Below, one piece after another: positions 18,885 through 28,101 of a stretch of 64,000 nucleotides of DNA; position 1 is the stretch's first letter; every line of letters begins with the position of its first letter. A program made the position numbers and the translations under genes. This DNA is from Psychrobacillus sp. FSL K6-4046. Lineage in GTDB: Bacteria; Bacillota; Bacilli; Bacillales_A; Planococcaceae. The DNA lies in contig NZ_CP152020.1 of the NCBI RefSeq assembly GCF_038624605.1, forward strand, positions 2,721,312-2,785,311, in the 5' to 3' direction. The notes below the pieces were generated by a model, which saw nothing but the letters and a program-made list of their open reading frames with translations, did not search any database and was not told where the DNA came from.

Positions 18885-18956
18885 ATGTTGAAACGCTTGA
18901 AAAGAAAACTGTTGCGGCGACTCGGCGGAATGCTCAGAAACAAAACTATTGCTTAA
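18885..18956 (+). CDS. 23-residue strongly basic amphipathic peptide, unknown function
   Basis: A complete miniature gene: promoter, AAGGAG 9 nt before the ATG, 23 codons, TAA and a terminator starting 13 bp later. The peptide has nine Lys/Arg, no acidic residue, and leucines at positions 2, 5, 9, 10 and 13 that would line one face of a helix (LKRLKRKLLRRL), then GGMLRNKTIA. It precedes rpoY and rnjA. It could be a membrane-active or toxin-like peptide, or a nucleic-acid or ribosome-binding micro-protein; nothing in the sequence decides. I do not recognise a named family. Confidence 0.7.
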   Translation: MLKRLKRKLLRRLGGMLRNKTIA

Positions 18957-18969
18957 GTCAAATGTCTTG

Positions 18970-18995
18970 CCCTTCAAAATTTGGAGGGCTTTTCT
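18970..18995 (+). terminator. Terminator of the small-peptide gene
   Basis: Stem GCCCTTC/GGAGGGC (one G-T pair), extendable by CAAA/TTTG, followed by TTTTCTTTATTTT. It separates the small gene from rpoY. Confidence 0.85.
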
Positions 18996-19068
18996 TTATT
19001 TTAAATAAGTAGCGTGATAATATAAAGAGAATTGATTTATTTTGAACGTGAAAAAGGAGAGTATAAAA

Positions 19069-19278
19069 ATGATTTATAAAGTTTATTATCAAGAAAACGC
19101 ACTAGAGGTACCAGTTCGCGAAAACACTAAAAGCTTATACGTAGAGGCTGATTCAGAGCGTGAAGTTCGTTCACTTCTTATAGACCGCAAGTATAATATT
19201 GAGCTTATCCAGCTGCTTGAAGGTAACCACTTGGAATACGAACAAGCAAGTCCAAATTTCAAAGTAGAAGAGTTGTAA
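19069..19278 (+). CDS. rpoY: RNA polymerase epsilon subunit RpoY (YkzG)
   Basis: 69-residue small auxiliary subunit of Firmicutes RNA polymerase (DUF1447). [19 protein letters not shown] and NFKVEEL at the C-terminus match the family. A longer frame starts at 19042, but the ATG at 19069 has AAGGAG 9 nt upstream and gives the family length. It is followed after 3 bp by rnjA, the conserved arrangement in Bacilli. Confidence 0.93.
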   Translation: MIYKVYYQENALEVPVRENTKSLYVEADSEREVRSLLIDRKYNIELIQLLEGNHLEYEQASPNFKVEEL

Positions 19279-19281
19279 TTC

Positions 19282-20949
19282 ATGAAATTTGTAAAAAATG
19301 ACCAAACAGCTGTTTTCGCCCTCGGCGGACTAGGTGAAATCGGCAAAAATACGTATGGCGTTCAATTTCAAGATGAAATTATTCTAATTGATGCTGGTAT
19401 TAAATTCCCAGAAGATGATCTTTTAGGAATCGATTATGTGATCCCAGACTATACTTATTTAGTCAAAAATGTGGACAAGATTAAAGGCCTTTTTATTACC
19501 CACGGACATGAAGACCATATTGGTGGAATTCCTTACTTACTAAAGCAACTCAATGTCCCAGTTTACGGAAGTAAGCTAGCATTGGGTCTACTTCGAAACA
19601 AGCTAGAAGAGCATGGCTTACTTCGTCAAACGAAAATGAATGTAATCGAAGAAGACGATGTGATTAAGTTCAGAAAAACAGCTGTAAGCTTTTTTAGAAC
19701 TACGCATAGTATACCTGATGCTTTTGGAATTGTGGTAAAAACTCCACCTGGTAATATTGTGCATACAGGAGATTTTAAATTTGACTTTACTCCTGTCGGC
19801 GAACCTGCAAACTTAACGAAAATGGCAGAAATCGGTCGTGATGGCGTTCTTTGTCTTCTTTCAGATAGTACTAATGCTGAAGTTCCTAACTTCACAATGT
19901 CCGAACGCAAAGTTGGAGAAAGTATGGATTCCATTTTCCGTAAAGTAAATGGTCGTATTATTTTTGCAACCTTTGCTTCGAATATCCATAGACTTCAACA
20001 AGTAATAGACGCTGCGATTCATCATAATCGCAAAATTGCTGTTTTTGGAAGAAGCATGGACAACAATATTACAATTGGACGAGAGCTAGGTTATATTACA
20101 GCCCCTAAGGAAATGTTCATTGATACAAGCGCATTAAACCGATTACCTGCTAACGAAGTTTTAATCCTCTGTACAGGTAGTCAAGGGGAACCAATGGCAG
20201 CTCTTTCTCGAATTGCTAATGGTACTCACCGACAAATTCAGATTCAGCCAGGAGATACCGTAGTATTTTCTTCTTCTCCTATCCCAGGTAACAGAGCAAG
20301 CGTTAATAGAACGATTAATCTGTTATTCCGTGCGGGTGCTGAAGTTATTCATGGTTCCTTGAACAATGTCCATACTTCTGGGCATGGCTCTCAGGAAGAA
20401 CAAAAGCTAATGCTACGTTTGATGAAGCCAAAATTCTTTATGCCAATCCACGGTGAGTTCCGTATGTTAAAAATCCATACAGAATTAGCGGCAGATTGTG
20501 ATGTTCCTATCGAAAACACGTTTATTATGGAGAATGGACAAGTTTTAGCTTTAAGCTCCAACGAAGCACATATCGCAGGACGTATCCCATCTGGAGATGT
20601 CTATATTGATGGTAGTGGTATCGGGGATATTGGTAATATTGTATTAAGAGATCGTAGAATTCTTTCTGAAGAAGGCTTAGTAATAGTAGTTGTTAGTGCG
20701 GATATGGAAAGAAAGAAAATTGTTTCTGGTCCAGATATTATTTCTAGAGGATTCGTGTATATGCGTGAATCTGGCACCATGATTAATGAAGCACAGCAAA
20801 TGCTAAATAAACATTTAAGATTTACCATTCAAGACAAAGCAATAGAATGGTCTGAATTGAAAAACGAAATTACAGATGTTTTAAGCCCTTATTTATATGA
20901 AAAGACTAAACGCCGTCCAATGATTTTACCAATCATTATGGAAGTGTAA
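19282..20949 (+). CDS. rnjA: Ribonuclease J1
   Basis: 555-residue metallo-beta-lactamase/beta-CASP RNase with 5'-3' exonuclease and endonuclease activity, central to mRNA turnover and rRNA maturation. The Zn motif is H74-x-H76-x-D78-H79 in [10 protein letters not shown], with the later ligands in [12 protein letters not shown], and beta-CASP motifs in [25 protein letters not shown]-like THSGHGSQ ([10 protein letters not shown]) and [11 protein letters not shown]. Length matches Bacillus subtilis RNase J1, and a terminator follows. Confidence 0.97.
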   Translation: MKFVKNDQTAVFALGGLGEIGKNTYGVQFQDEIILIDAGIKFPEDDLLGIDYVIPDYTYLVKNVDKIKGLFITHGHEDHIGGIPYLLKQLNVPVYGSKLALGLLRNKLEEHGLLRQTKMNVIEEDDVIKFRKTAVSFFRTTHSIPDAFGIVVKTPPGNIVHTGDFKFDFTPVGEPANLTKMAEIGRDGVLCLLSDSTNAEVPNFTMSERKVGESMDSIFRKVNGRIIFATFASNIHRLQQVIDAAIHHNRKIAVFGRSMDNNITIGRELGYITAPKEMFIDTSALNRLPANEVLILCTGSQGEPMAALSRIANGTHRQIQIQPGDTVVFSSSPIPGNRASVNRTINLLFRAGAEVIHGSLNNVHTSGHGSQEEQKLMLRLMKPKFFMPIHGEFRMLKIHTELAADCDVPIENTFIMENGQVLALSSNEAHIAGRIPSGDVYIDGSGIGDIGNIVLRDRRILSEEGLVIVVVSADMERKKIVSGPDIISRGFVYMRESGTMINEAQQMLNKHLRFTIQDKAIEWSELKNEITDVLSPYLYEKTKRRPMILPIIMEV

Positions 20950-20989
20950 ATAATATAATCTAATCTAGTAGCTTTCTACTAAATATCTT

Positions 20990-21038
20990 CGACTGCAATC
21001 ATCCACGAGGTTTTCGTGCTTGATTGCAGTCGTTTTTT
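20990..21038 (+). terminator. Terminator of rpoY-rnjA
   Basis: Perfect 12-bp outer stem CGACTGCAATCA/TGATTGCAGTCG followed by TTTTTT; the loop contains a further CACGA/TCGTG pairing. Confidence 0.93.
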
Positions 21039-21345
21039 AATTTTATAATTGCTTTTTTATAGTAAACACGAATAATTAATAGAGAATACAAAAATTGAAA
21101 TGATTTTAAACAATAAAGTAGTATTGATTTTCGCTCATATCTCGGACGCTTTCCGCGGGGGGAGCGAAAAGCCACCACCCATCGCTTACGCGCGTGGTTG
21201 TGATGCCTTATCTGTCTCCCTCCTCCCGCTGGAGCATTCCTGTATGATTACTTTACAGGCTCTTGAAAAAAAAAGAACCCTCTTATATGATGCTAGAGTA
21301 ACAACAACCAATTGAATACTCAAAACATATATAGGAGGGCCCCTT

Positions 21346-22623
21346 ATGAATAATAGTATGAATCATAAAATTAATCAAGTAACTGAAAAGACATTGGTCA
21401 TTGGGATCGATATCGCCAAGCGCAAACATTACGCCTGTGCTGTAGACGACCGTGGACGAGTATTGCATAAGTCATTCCCTATCAGACAGTCGGCAGAAGG
21501 ATTTACGACCTTCTATGAACAGCTACTCGCATTAAAAAACAAACACGAGAAATCAGAAATCCTTGTTGGGTTCGAACCAACGGGACACTACTGGATGAAC
21601 CTAGCGGCCCATTTAACAGCGCATGGCATCCGCTATGTGCTTGTGAATCCTAGTCACGTGAAGAAATCCAAAGAATTGGATGACAATCTACAGACAAAGA
21701 ACGATGTGAAGGATGCGATGGTCATCGCCAAGCTAATCCGCGATGGGCGGTTCAGCTTCCCACGCATTTTAGAAGGTATCGAAGCGGAACTGCGCAATGG
21801 TGCATCCCATCGCGCCTCGCTTCAGAAAGAGCTTGGCATCATTACCAATCGAATCATTCGATGGACAGATCGGTTCTTCCCAGAATTCCAACATGTCTTT
21901 AAAGACATCGGGAAAACCGGCCTAGCAGTGCTGGAGAAAACACCATTACCAGAGGACCTTCGAGAAAAAGAAGTGGCGGAGCTACTCCCTTTCTACAAAG
22001 AGGTGGATGGGTTAAAGTGTGTCTCTTCTCCCAAAATAATAAAACTCAAGGAAGCCGCTGAAATCTCGATCGGGTTGACCGAAGGCCTGGAGATGGCTCG
22101 ATTTGAGATTCATACCTTGGTTATGCAATATAGACTCGTTCAACAACAGTATGAATTACTGGCAGAACGGTTACAAGAAATCGCTCAGAATATGCCCGAT
22201 TATCTCTTTTTGGTATCTATCGAGGGGGTCGGCCCCAATACAGCCGTCGAGCTGTTATCAGAGGTAGGGCCGTTCACTAACTTTCATAGTCCACGCCAAA
22301 TTATCAAACTAGCGGGACTGACATTACGGGAGAACTCCTCGGGTGAACAAAAGGGACAAAAGAAGATTTCTAAACGAGGACGCAGAAAATTGCGTGCAGC
22401 CCTCTTCCGAGCCATCTTGCCTATGATTCGTTACAATCCTGCCTTTAAGGCACTGTATCATTATTATATTGAACGCCCAGTAAACCCTTTAAGAAAGAAA
22501 GAAGCCATGGTGGTCTTATGTGGCAAACTATTAAAAATCGCACATGGCCTCTGTACGAAGAAACAGATGTTTCAGTCAGAACGCATGATACAAGACCTGA
22601 CTGTTCTTCAAACGGCAGCGTGA
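21346..22623 (+). CDS. IS110-family transposase (DEDD), copy B
   Basis: 425 residues, intact, with the same DEDD motifs (GIDIAKRKHYAC, GFEPTGHYW, KNDVKDAMV) and the C-terminal serine-bearing ENSSGEQKG segment as copy A. Differences are conservative and spread along the protein, for example T5M, D-to-G in AHGIRYV and I-to-V in EGVGPNTAV. AGGAGGG precedes the ATG as in copy A. Both copies could be active, and either could act on the other's ends. Confidence 0.94.
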   Translation: MNNSMNHKINQVTEKTLVIGIDIAKRKHYACAVDDRGRVLHKSFPIRQSAEGFTTFYEQLLALKNKHEKSEILVGFEPTGHYWMNLAAHLTAHGIRYVLVNPSHVKKSKELDDNLQTKNDVKDAMVIAKLIRDGRFSFPRILEGIEAELRNGASHRASLQKELGIITNRIIRWTDRFFPEFQHVFKDIGKTGLAVLEKTPLPEDLREKEVAELLPFYKEVDGLKCVSSPKIIKLKEAAEISIGLTEGLEMARFEIHTLVMQYRLVQQQYELLAERLQEIAQNMPDYLFLVSIEGVGPNTAVELLSEVGPFTNFHSPRQIIKLAGLTLRENSSGEQKGQKKISKRGRRKLRAALFRAILPMIRYNPAFKALYHYYIERPVNPLRKKEAMVVLCGKLLKIAHGLCTKKQMFQSERMIQDLTVLQTAA

Positions 22624-22649
22624 ACCATTTCATTAGTTATTAACTTAGT

Positions 22650-22830
22650 TGGATGACATAGAGAGCTGGCACAACCGCGACATTCGACTTCAAGTCCCTG
22701 CTGGAGCATAGCCGGCCTCTGCCTTATGACTAGACCGAACGAAGGAATGTATGCGTGCGACGCAAAGAGATATGGGAGGGTACGTCATCATAAGTTCTGC
22801 AGAGAAACAGAGTGCATCCAAGAATAGTAT
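22650..22830 (+). ncRNA. Candidate guide (bridge/seek) RNA region of IS110 copy B
   Basis: Counterpart of 8450-8640. GCTGGAGCAT at 22700-22709 repeats the left junction at 21228-21237. Over roughly 175 nt only a few positions differ between copies, while the DNA from about 22827 onward diverges more. Strand of transcription is assumed to follow the transposase. Confidence 0.4.
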
Positions 22831-23095
22831 ATTTATGGAATTTTTAACCAGGATATTTAGCGGAGCACAGCCTTCGTTTCCAATATTTTTAATAAGTGGT
22901 TTAATAAGGGTGCAAAAGATCAGTAAGACGAGTTAAAAAAATTTTTTTCACTTTAAAATACGTAATGAAACCATTGGTACGACTACATTTTAAGAGGGAG
23001 TCGCCGCCTACCGTTACAATCAATATAGAGAAAATGTTCGTGTTTAATCGGTAAAATGCTGTTTACAAAAATAATACAAAAAATTTTATGCATAC

Positions 23096-23128
23096 AAAAA
23101 GCGAGAAGGTAAACATACCCTACTCGCT
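23096..23128 (-). terminator. Terminator downstream of tRNA-Ala
   Basis: AGCGAG/CTCGCT outer stem with GGTA/TACC inside, followed on the minus strand by TTTTTGTATG, about 30 bp past the tRNA 3' end. Confidence 0.85.
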
Positions 23129-23158
23129 AAGTTACTTACTCTATAGTAAACAAAATGA

Positions 23159-23231
23159 TGGAACATAGGGGACTTGAACCCCTGACCCCAACACTGCCAG
23201 TGTTGTGCTCTCCCAACTGAGCTAATGCCCC
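23159..23231 (-). tRNA. tRNA-Ala (GGC)
   Basis: 73 nt folding as a standard cloverleaf on the minus strand: acceptor GGGGCAT/ATGTTCC, D arm GCTC/GAGC, anticodon arm CAACA-CTGGCAG-TGTTG with anticodon GGC, T arm AGGGG-TTCAAGT-CCCCT. The third acceptor pair is G-U, the alanine identity element. Discriminator is A and CCA is not encoded. It stands alone with its own terminator. Confidence 0.96.
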
Positions 23232-23250
23232 GTATAAATCATGTAATAAT

Positions 23251-23278
23251 ATTGTAAGGGAAAAAAGTAGGAAAGCAA
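23251..23278 (-). promoter_or_regulatory. Putative promoter of tRNA-Ala
   Basis: TTGCTT (23273-23278) and TACAAT (23251-23256) on the minus strand, 16 bp apart, about 20 bp upstream of the mature tRNA. Confidence 0.5.
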
Positions 23279-23436
23279 CCCCTTTTTGGGAGATTGCGGT
23301 TATAAATTGATGTCCTTAAATCTAGCTGGATAAACGAGTCTATTAAAATATCCCGTGATGGATAGGCTGATAGCATATCGCTCATCCAGCAAAAAGCTGC
23401 CAACTAATTTTTCGACAGAATGAACACTTCATTTAT

Positions 23437-24096
23437 TTAAGAAAGAACCTTCTTTTCGAAACGATTGATATCCACGTCTGCTCCAATGATGATGAGCACA
23501 TCATTCAGCTGCATCTTATCCTGTGCCTGTGGAGATACAATAATCTCTTTTCCCCTTTTTACCGCAACTATATTAATACCGTATCTAGCTCGTATATCCA
23601 AGTCCACTATAGAGAATCCAGCAATTTTTTCATTTACTTTAATCTCCATAATAGAATGCTCATCGGAAAGCTCCAAATAATCTAAGACATTGTTGGACAG
23701 GATGTTATGAGCGATTCGTATCCCCATGTCCCGCTCTGGATGAACTACTTGATCGGCTCCAATTTTACGTAACACTTTTTCATGATAATCATTTTGAGCT
23801 TTTACTGTAATTTTCTTCACACCTATTTCTTTTAGCATAAGCGTTGTAAGAATACTAGATTGAATATCATCACCTATTGCAACAATAACATGCTCAAAGT
23901 TTCTAATCCCGAGCGATTTTAAGACTGCTTCGTCTGTCGTATCCGCAATCACTGCTTGGGTTGCTATGGAGGCAAATTCATCAACTCTTTCTTGTACCTT
24001 ATCAATGGCCATAACATCGGCGCCCTGCTCCATTAACTCTTTGACGATACTTCCACCAAAACGACCTAAACCAATAACAACAAATTCCTTCTGCAT
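23437..24096 (-). CDS. ktrC: KtrC potassium channel gating subunit (RCK)
   Basis: 219-residue cytoplasmic TrkA-type RCK protein: TrkA-N Rossmann domain with GLGRFGGSIVKEL near residue 8, then a TrkA-C domain (MEIKVNEKIAGFSIVDLDI from about residue 150). Such subunits form octameric rings that gate KtrB/KtrD channels in response to nucleotides, and the C-domain can bind c-di-AMP. Position near rnjA matches ykqB/ktrC of Bacillus subtilis, and the cognate channel gene ktrD is at 60-61.5 kb. Confidence 0.92.
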   Translation of the reverse strand: MQKEFVVIGLGRFGGSIVKELMEQGADVMAIDKVQERVDEFASIATQAVIADTTDEAVLKSLGIRNFEHVIVAIGDDIQSSILTTLMLKEIGVKKITVKAQNDYHEKVLRKIGADQVVHPERDMGIRIAHNILSNNVLDYLELSDEHSIMEIKVNEKIAGFSIVDLDIRARYGINIVAVKRGKEIIVSPQAQDKMQLNDVLIIIGADVDINRFEKKVLS

Positions 24097-24198
24097 AGCT
24101 GCGCCTCCTAGAACTAATTGCCATTAGTTTAACACAACAGTGGTTCTACTGCTATCTAGATTTCCATCATTTTTTAAACCCATGCTTATTATTAAAAA

Positions 24199-24642
24199 TT
24201 AGATCTCTTTTATCAAGAGGACAAGTCGCTTTTCCAACATTTGCAACCCTCTCTCGCCAGCCTGTCTGTGTCGCAGTCGGCCTTTTTTATCAAACAAATA
24301 AAAATTTGGTACAAGCTTACACTGGTACATTTCAGATAGCACCAAATCATGATCTAGACAAATCGAGTCATAAATTCCTGCAGCAGAAGCTGTCGACTTC
24401 ACCAAGCTTTTACTCGCATCTTCAGGAGACCTAGGCATATGAATAGCAATGACATTAAACTGATTTTTATACTTCTCTTTCCATTTATTTATCAATGGTG
24501 GAGCAACCTTACAGGCATCACAGCTAACAGACCAAAAATAGACAAGCAAAGGCTTTGTACCTAATAACTGTCCCTTTGTCCACGATCCGTTTAACCATTT
24601 AGTCGTAATAGGAAACTCCGGTAACTCCTCTCTCAAATTCAT
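24199..24642 (-). CDS. Thioredoxin-like (TlpA/ResA-type) protein
   Basis: 147-residue thioredoxin-fold protein with active-site CDAC in YFWSVSCDACKVAPP. No signal peptide or membrane anchor is seen, so it looks cytosolic, unlike ResA or StoA. The start at 24642 is used because AAAGGAGAG is well spaced; the frame extends to 24666. The C-terminal half (VPNFYLFDKKGRLRHRQAGERG) follows the TlpA pattern including the cis-proline. Partner and substrate unknown. Confidence 0.85.
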   Translation of the reverse strand: MNLREELPEFPITTKWLNGSWTKGQLLGTKPLLVYFWSVSCDACKVAPPLINKWKEKYKNQFNVIAIHMPRSPEDASKSLVKSTASAAGIYDSICLDHDLVLSEMYQCKLVPNFYLFDKKGRLRHRQAGERGLQMLEKRLVLLIKEI

Positions 24643-24740
24643 CCATATCTCTCCTTTATCCGTCATCCATATTCAGTCTATGCAACTAAGAGACAGTTGC
24701 ATCTGTTAGTTGGAAAAAATTTTTTTTGTATTATCTTTAA

Positions 24741-24783
24741 AAAGTTGTTAAAGTAAACTTAAAGTTATGTTAAAATAAACTTT
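24741..24783 (+). promoter_or_regulatory. Tandem AAGTT...AACTT elements, candidate operator of the pot operon
   Basis: Two adjacent units, AAAGTTGTTAAAGTAAACTT (24741-24760) and AAAGTTATGTTAAAATAAAC followed by TTT (24761-24783). Each has AAGTT and AACTT half-sites in inverted orientation, and the shared 13-mer TTAAARTAAACTT repeats at 22 bp, two helical turns. It lies about 50 bp before the regulator gene, suggesting autoregulation. Confidence 0.45.
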
Positions 24784-24832
24784 GTTTTATGGAAAAGCTC
24801 TTTATTTTACAAAAGAGAAGGAGCGTAATTAC

Positions 24833-25375
24833 ATGCAAATTGGTAGAAAAATTAAACAGTTAAGGCTGAAAAAAGGTTTAACACAGGAAGAACTAGGCGA
24901 GAGAACGGACTTAAGCAAGGGTTTCATATCCCAGCTGGAAAGAGATCTAAATTCTCCCTCCATTGAAACACTTTTTTCTATCCTAAATGTTTTAGGTTGT
25001 AAGCCTAAGGATTTCTTTGACGATGAACATAGTAGAACTAAGGTGGTTTTCCAAGAAGAGGAGCAGACTGTTTACATAGATGAAGAAAAAAAGTACAAGC
25101 TTCACTGGCTTATTTCTGAATCCAATGAAAACGATATGGAGCCAGTATTGATCACTTTTGATAAAGGCGGTCAGTTTAAAGAGTTTGAACCTTCCTTATC
25201 TCAAACTTTTATATATGTTTTACAAGGTCGCGTCGAGTTACAACTTGGCAAACAACACTACTTTGCTTCGGCTGGAGAGTCCCTCTATTTTGAAGCGGCA
25301 GATCATCATCTTTTAAAAAATGCATCAGATGATATCTCCAAGGTTATTTATGTCGTCACGAATTCTTATTTATGA
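24833..25375 (+). CDS. HTH-XRE/cupin transcriptional regulator of the pot operon
   Basis: 180-residue regulator: XRE helix-turn-helix at residues about 5-60 (IKQLRLKKGLTQEELGERTDLSKGFISQLER) and a C-terminal cupin (TFIYVLQGRVELQLGKQHYFASAGESLYFEA), the PuuR-like layout in which the cupin senses a small ligand. It is followed after 15 bp by potA, so it probably controls polyamine uptake. ATG at 24833 has GAAGGAG upstream; the longer frame from 24782 has none. Confidence 0.9.
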   Translation: MQIGRKIKQLRLKKGLTQEELGERTDLSKGFISQLERDLNSPSIETLFSILNVLGCKPKDFFDDEHSRTKVVFQEEEQTVYIDEEKKYKLHWLISESNENDMEPVLITFDKGGQFKEFEPSLSQTFIYVLQGRVELQLGKQHYFASAGESLYFEAADHHLLKNASDDISKVIYVVTNSYL

Positions 25376-25390
25376 AAATGGAGGGTTATT

Positions 25391-26497
25391 ATGTCAGAGA
25401 CACCTATTATTCGCTTTGAAAATGTTACTAAATTTTATGATGAGGACACAACAGTTCTTAAAGACATTAATTTTGAATTAGAGCGTGGAAAGTTTTATAC
25501 ATTGTTAGGCCCATCTGGTTGTGGGAAAACAACTATCCTTCGCTTAATAGCTGGTTTCATGCAGCCTTCAAATGGCAGTATTTATCTTAACGGGAAGCTA
25601 ATTAACAATGTGCCAGCTAACCAACGCCAAGTAAATACAGTGTTTCAGGACTACGCTTTGTTTCCTCACTTAAATGTATTTGAAAATGTAGCATTCGGGC
25701 TACGTATCAAAAAATTAGGAAAAAAAGAAATAGAGGACAGAGTATTAGAGGCGTTAAAATTCGTTAACCTAAACGGCTATGAAAATAGAGAGATAGCAGA
25801 GATGTCTGGAGGACAAAGACAACGTGTCGCTATTGCTAGAGCTATTGTCAATGACCCTGAAATTATACTACTAGATGAGCCCCTTTCAGCATTAGACTTA
25901 AAACTACGATCCGAAATGCAATACGAGCTTCGTGAGCTGCAACAACGTCTAGGTAAAACATTTATCTTCGTTACCCATGACCAAGAGGAAGCACTTGCAA
26001 TGTCGGATGAAATCTTTGTCCTAAATGCTGGGAACATTGAACAAAGTGGTACGCCTATGGATATTTACGATGAACCGATTAATCGTTTTGTTGCAGACTT
26101 TATTGGGGAGTCTAATATTGTTGAAGGAACAATGGTAGCAGATTTCCGTGTTCGTATCGGTGGCAAGGAATTTGAATGTGTAGACCAAGGTCTAAACCCA
26201 AATGAAAAAGTCGATATCGTTATTCGTCCAGAGGATTTAGAAATCACAACGATTGATAAAGGAAAAATGAAAGTTAAAGTAGATACCCAATTGTTTAGAG
26301 GAGTTCACTATGAGCTTTCCACTTATGATGAAGAAGGAAATGAGTGGTTAGTGCATTCAACTAAAAAGGCGGCCGTAGGTGAAATGATTGGCTTGAATTT
26401 TGATCCAGAGTCTATTCATGTTATGCGTCTGAATGAAACAGAAGAAGAGTTTGATAAACGCCTAGAGTCTTACGGAGAAGACGCTTATGGAAACTAA
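25391..26497 (+). CDS. potA: Spermidine/putrescine ABC transporter ATPase
   Basis: 368-residue ABC ATPase energising polyamine import. Walker [10 protein letters not shown]-loop [11 protein letters not shown], signature [14 protein letters not shown], Walker [13 protein letters not shown] and switch His in VTHDQEEA are in order, then a C-terminal TOBE domain (about 240-350) with [14 protein letters not shown] precedes the ATG. The stop overlaps potB by 11 bp. Confidence 0.95.
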   Translation: MSETPIIRFENVTKFYDEDTTVLKDINFELERGKFYTLLGPSGCGKTTILRLIAGFMQPSNGSIYLNGKLINNVPANQRQVNTVFQDYALFPHLNVFENVAFGLRIKKLGKKEIEDRVLEALKFVNLNGYENREIAEMSGGQRQRVAIARAIVNDPEIILLDEPLSALDLKLRSEMQYELRELQQRLGKTFIFVTHDQEEALAMSDEIFVLNAGNIEQSGTPMDIYDEPINRFVADFIGESNIVEGTMVADFRVRIGGKEFECVDQGLNPNEKVDIVIRPEDLEITTIDKGKMKVKVDTQLFRGVHYELSTYDEEGNEWLVHSTKKAAVGEMIGLNFDPESIHVMRLNETEEEFDKRLESYGEDAYGN

Positions 26498-27311
26498 AAA
26501 AGCTAGGGCGCTTTATCTAATACCCTACTATGCTTGGATTCTGTTATTTGTAATAGCTCCAATTGCATTAATCGCTTATTATTCCTTCTTCGACTTAAGC
26601 GGAAACTTTACTTTAGATAACTATCAAAATTTCTTTACGTCTGTTTATTTAAAACTAACACTTAGCTCTTTCTGGTATGCGTTCCTAATTACTTTGTTCT
26701 CATTATTAATCGCATATCCAACAGCTTATCTTTTGACTAAAACAAAGCATAAACAATTATGGTTACTTTTAATCATCATTCCATCATGGATAAATCTATT
26801 ATTAAAAACATATGCATTTATCGGTATTTTCGGCTTATACGGCCCAATTAATGCTTTCTTAAATGTATTCGGTATAGGAGAGCAACAAATACTATTTACT
26901 GATTTCAGTTTTATTTTCGTTTCGGTATATATTTTTATACCATTTATGATTCTTCCGATCTTTAACTCACTCGATAAGTTAAATCCTTCTCTTATTGATG
27001 CAAGTAAAGATTTGGGAGCTTCTGGTTGGACAACCTTTAGAAAGGTTATCTTCCCTTTAACAACAAATGGTGTAAAGGCTGGAGTTCAAGCAGTATTTAT
27101 TCCCTCTTTATCCCTATTTATGATTACCCGCTTAATCGCTGGTAACAAAGTAATTACTTTAGGAACAGCTATTGAGCAACAATTCCTCGTAACTCAAAAC
27201 TGGGGAATGGGTTCAACGATCGCTGTATTCTTAATCATCTTCATGGTAATCGTAATGATTATTACAGGGCAAAGAGATAAGGGGGCAACTTCCAATGGGA
27301 AACACAAGTAA
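26487..27311 (+). CDS. potB: Spermidine/putrescine ABC transporter permease
   Basis: 274-residue inner-membrane permease with about six hydrophobic segments and the coupling EAA-type loop [22 protein letters not shown] near residue 170. Pairs with PotC to form the translocation pore. Overlaps potA by 11 bp and potC by 17 bp, indicating coupled translation. Confidence 0.94.
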   Translation: METKKARALYLIPYYAWILLFVIAPIALIAYYSFFDLSGNFTLDNYQNFFTSVYLKLTLSSFWYAFLITLFSLLIAYPTAYLLTKTKHKQLWLLLIIIPSWINLLLKTYAFIGIFGLYGPINAFLNVFGIGEQQILFTDFSFIFVSVYIFIPFMILPIFNSLDKLNPSLIDASKDLGASGWTTFRKVIFPLTTNGVKAGVQAVFIPSLSLFMITRLIAGNKVITLGTAIEQQFLVTQNWGMGSTIAVFLIIFMVIVMIITGQRDKGATSNGKHK

Positions 27312-28101
27312 GGCAGCAAAAATATATTTAGTCCTTATTTTCGTCATTCTTTATGCTCCTATTTTTTATTTGATATTCTATTCATTTAACAGCGGCGGTA
27401 CGATGAATGAATTTGACTCCTTTACTTGGGAGCATTACACAGCAGTATTTTCTGATACTCGCTTAATTATGATACTTATAAACACAGTTATAGTCGCATT
27501 ACTATCTGCTTTAATTTCAACGGCTATTGGAGTTCTAGGTTCCTTAGGAATCGTTTATATTAGAAACAAATCATTGAGAAATTCGATTTTATCGTTAAAT
27601 AACGTGTTAATCGTAAGTCCTGACGTTGTCATTGGTGCGTCATTTTTAATTCTTTTCACTATGGTGGGCGTTAAGCTAGGATTTGCCTCTGTGCTTATTT
27701 CTCATATTGCTTTTAGTATTCCTATTGTTGTTTTAATGGTACTTCCAAAGCTCCAAGAGATGAACAGCTCATTAATCGATGCTGCAGCTGACTTAGGTGC
27801 AACTAGAAGAGACATTTTAAGAAGGGTTATCATCCCTTTCATCAAGCCAGGTATTTTCGCAGGTTTCTTTATGGCACTTACTTATTCTTTAGATGATTTT
27901 GCAGTCACCTTTTTTGTAACAGGAAATGGTTTTAGTACTCTATCTGTTGAAATATACTCCATGGCTCGAGCTGGAATTACTTTAACGATAAATGCACTTT
28001 CAGGTATTATTTTTATCGTAACATTGTTCTTAGTTGTAGGTTACTACTTCATTAGCCAACGAGGCGGTAAAAACCTGACAGGAATGGGGATACGTAAATG
28101 A
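27295..28101 (+). CDS. potC: Spermidine/putrescine ABC transporter permease
   Basis: 268-residue second permease, six hydrophobic segments, EAA loop LIDAAADLGATRRDILRRVIIP near residue 160. GGGGGC is the likely ribosome site. Overlaps potD by 4 bp (ATGA). Confidence 0.94.
   Translation: MGNTSKAAKIYLVLIFVILYAPIFYLIFYSFNSGGTMNEFDSFTWEHYTAVFSDTRLIMILINTVIVALLSALISTAIGVLGSLGIVYIRNKSLRNSILSLNNVLIVSPDVVIGASFLILFTMVGVKLGFASVLISHIAFSIPIVVLMVLPKLQEMNSSLIDAAADLGATRRDILRRVIIPFIKPGIFAGFFMALTYSLDDFAVTFFVTGNGFSTLSVEIYSMARAGITLTINALSGIIFIVTLFLVVGYYFISQRGGKNLTGMGIRK

Larger units (their letters stand above)
21231..23000 (+). mobile_element. IS110-family insertion sequence, copy B
   Basis: Same organisation as copy A: about 112 bp of 5' noncoding sequence, transposase, about 373 bp of 3' noncoding sequence, with GGAG at both ends. 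Small substitutions and short indels along its length show that the copies have diverged by several percent. Confidence 0.8.
21123..23022 (+). repeat. Dispersed GC-rich repeat split by IS110 copy B
   Basis: Left part 21123-21230 (TTGATTTTCGCTCATATC, GGACGCTTTCCGCGGGG, CTCCCTCCTCCCGCT) and right part 22997-23022 (GGAGTCGCCGCCTACCG, ACAATCAA). Removing the element restores CGCTGGAGTCGCCGCCT, nearly the same string restored at copy A (GGCTGGAGTCGCCACCT). Confidence 0.6.

Noticed and set aside
22751-22936. 61-codon frame after the second IS110 transposase
   Set aside because: Its differences from copy A are mostly amino-acid-changing, and it lies in the presumed guide-RNA block, so it is not called as a gene.
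23361-23405. Small palindromic segment before ktrC terminus as a terminator
   Set aside because: Stem is only about 4 bp with no T run; it may be a degenerate dispersed-repeat fragment.
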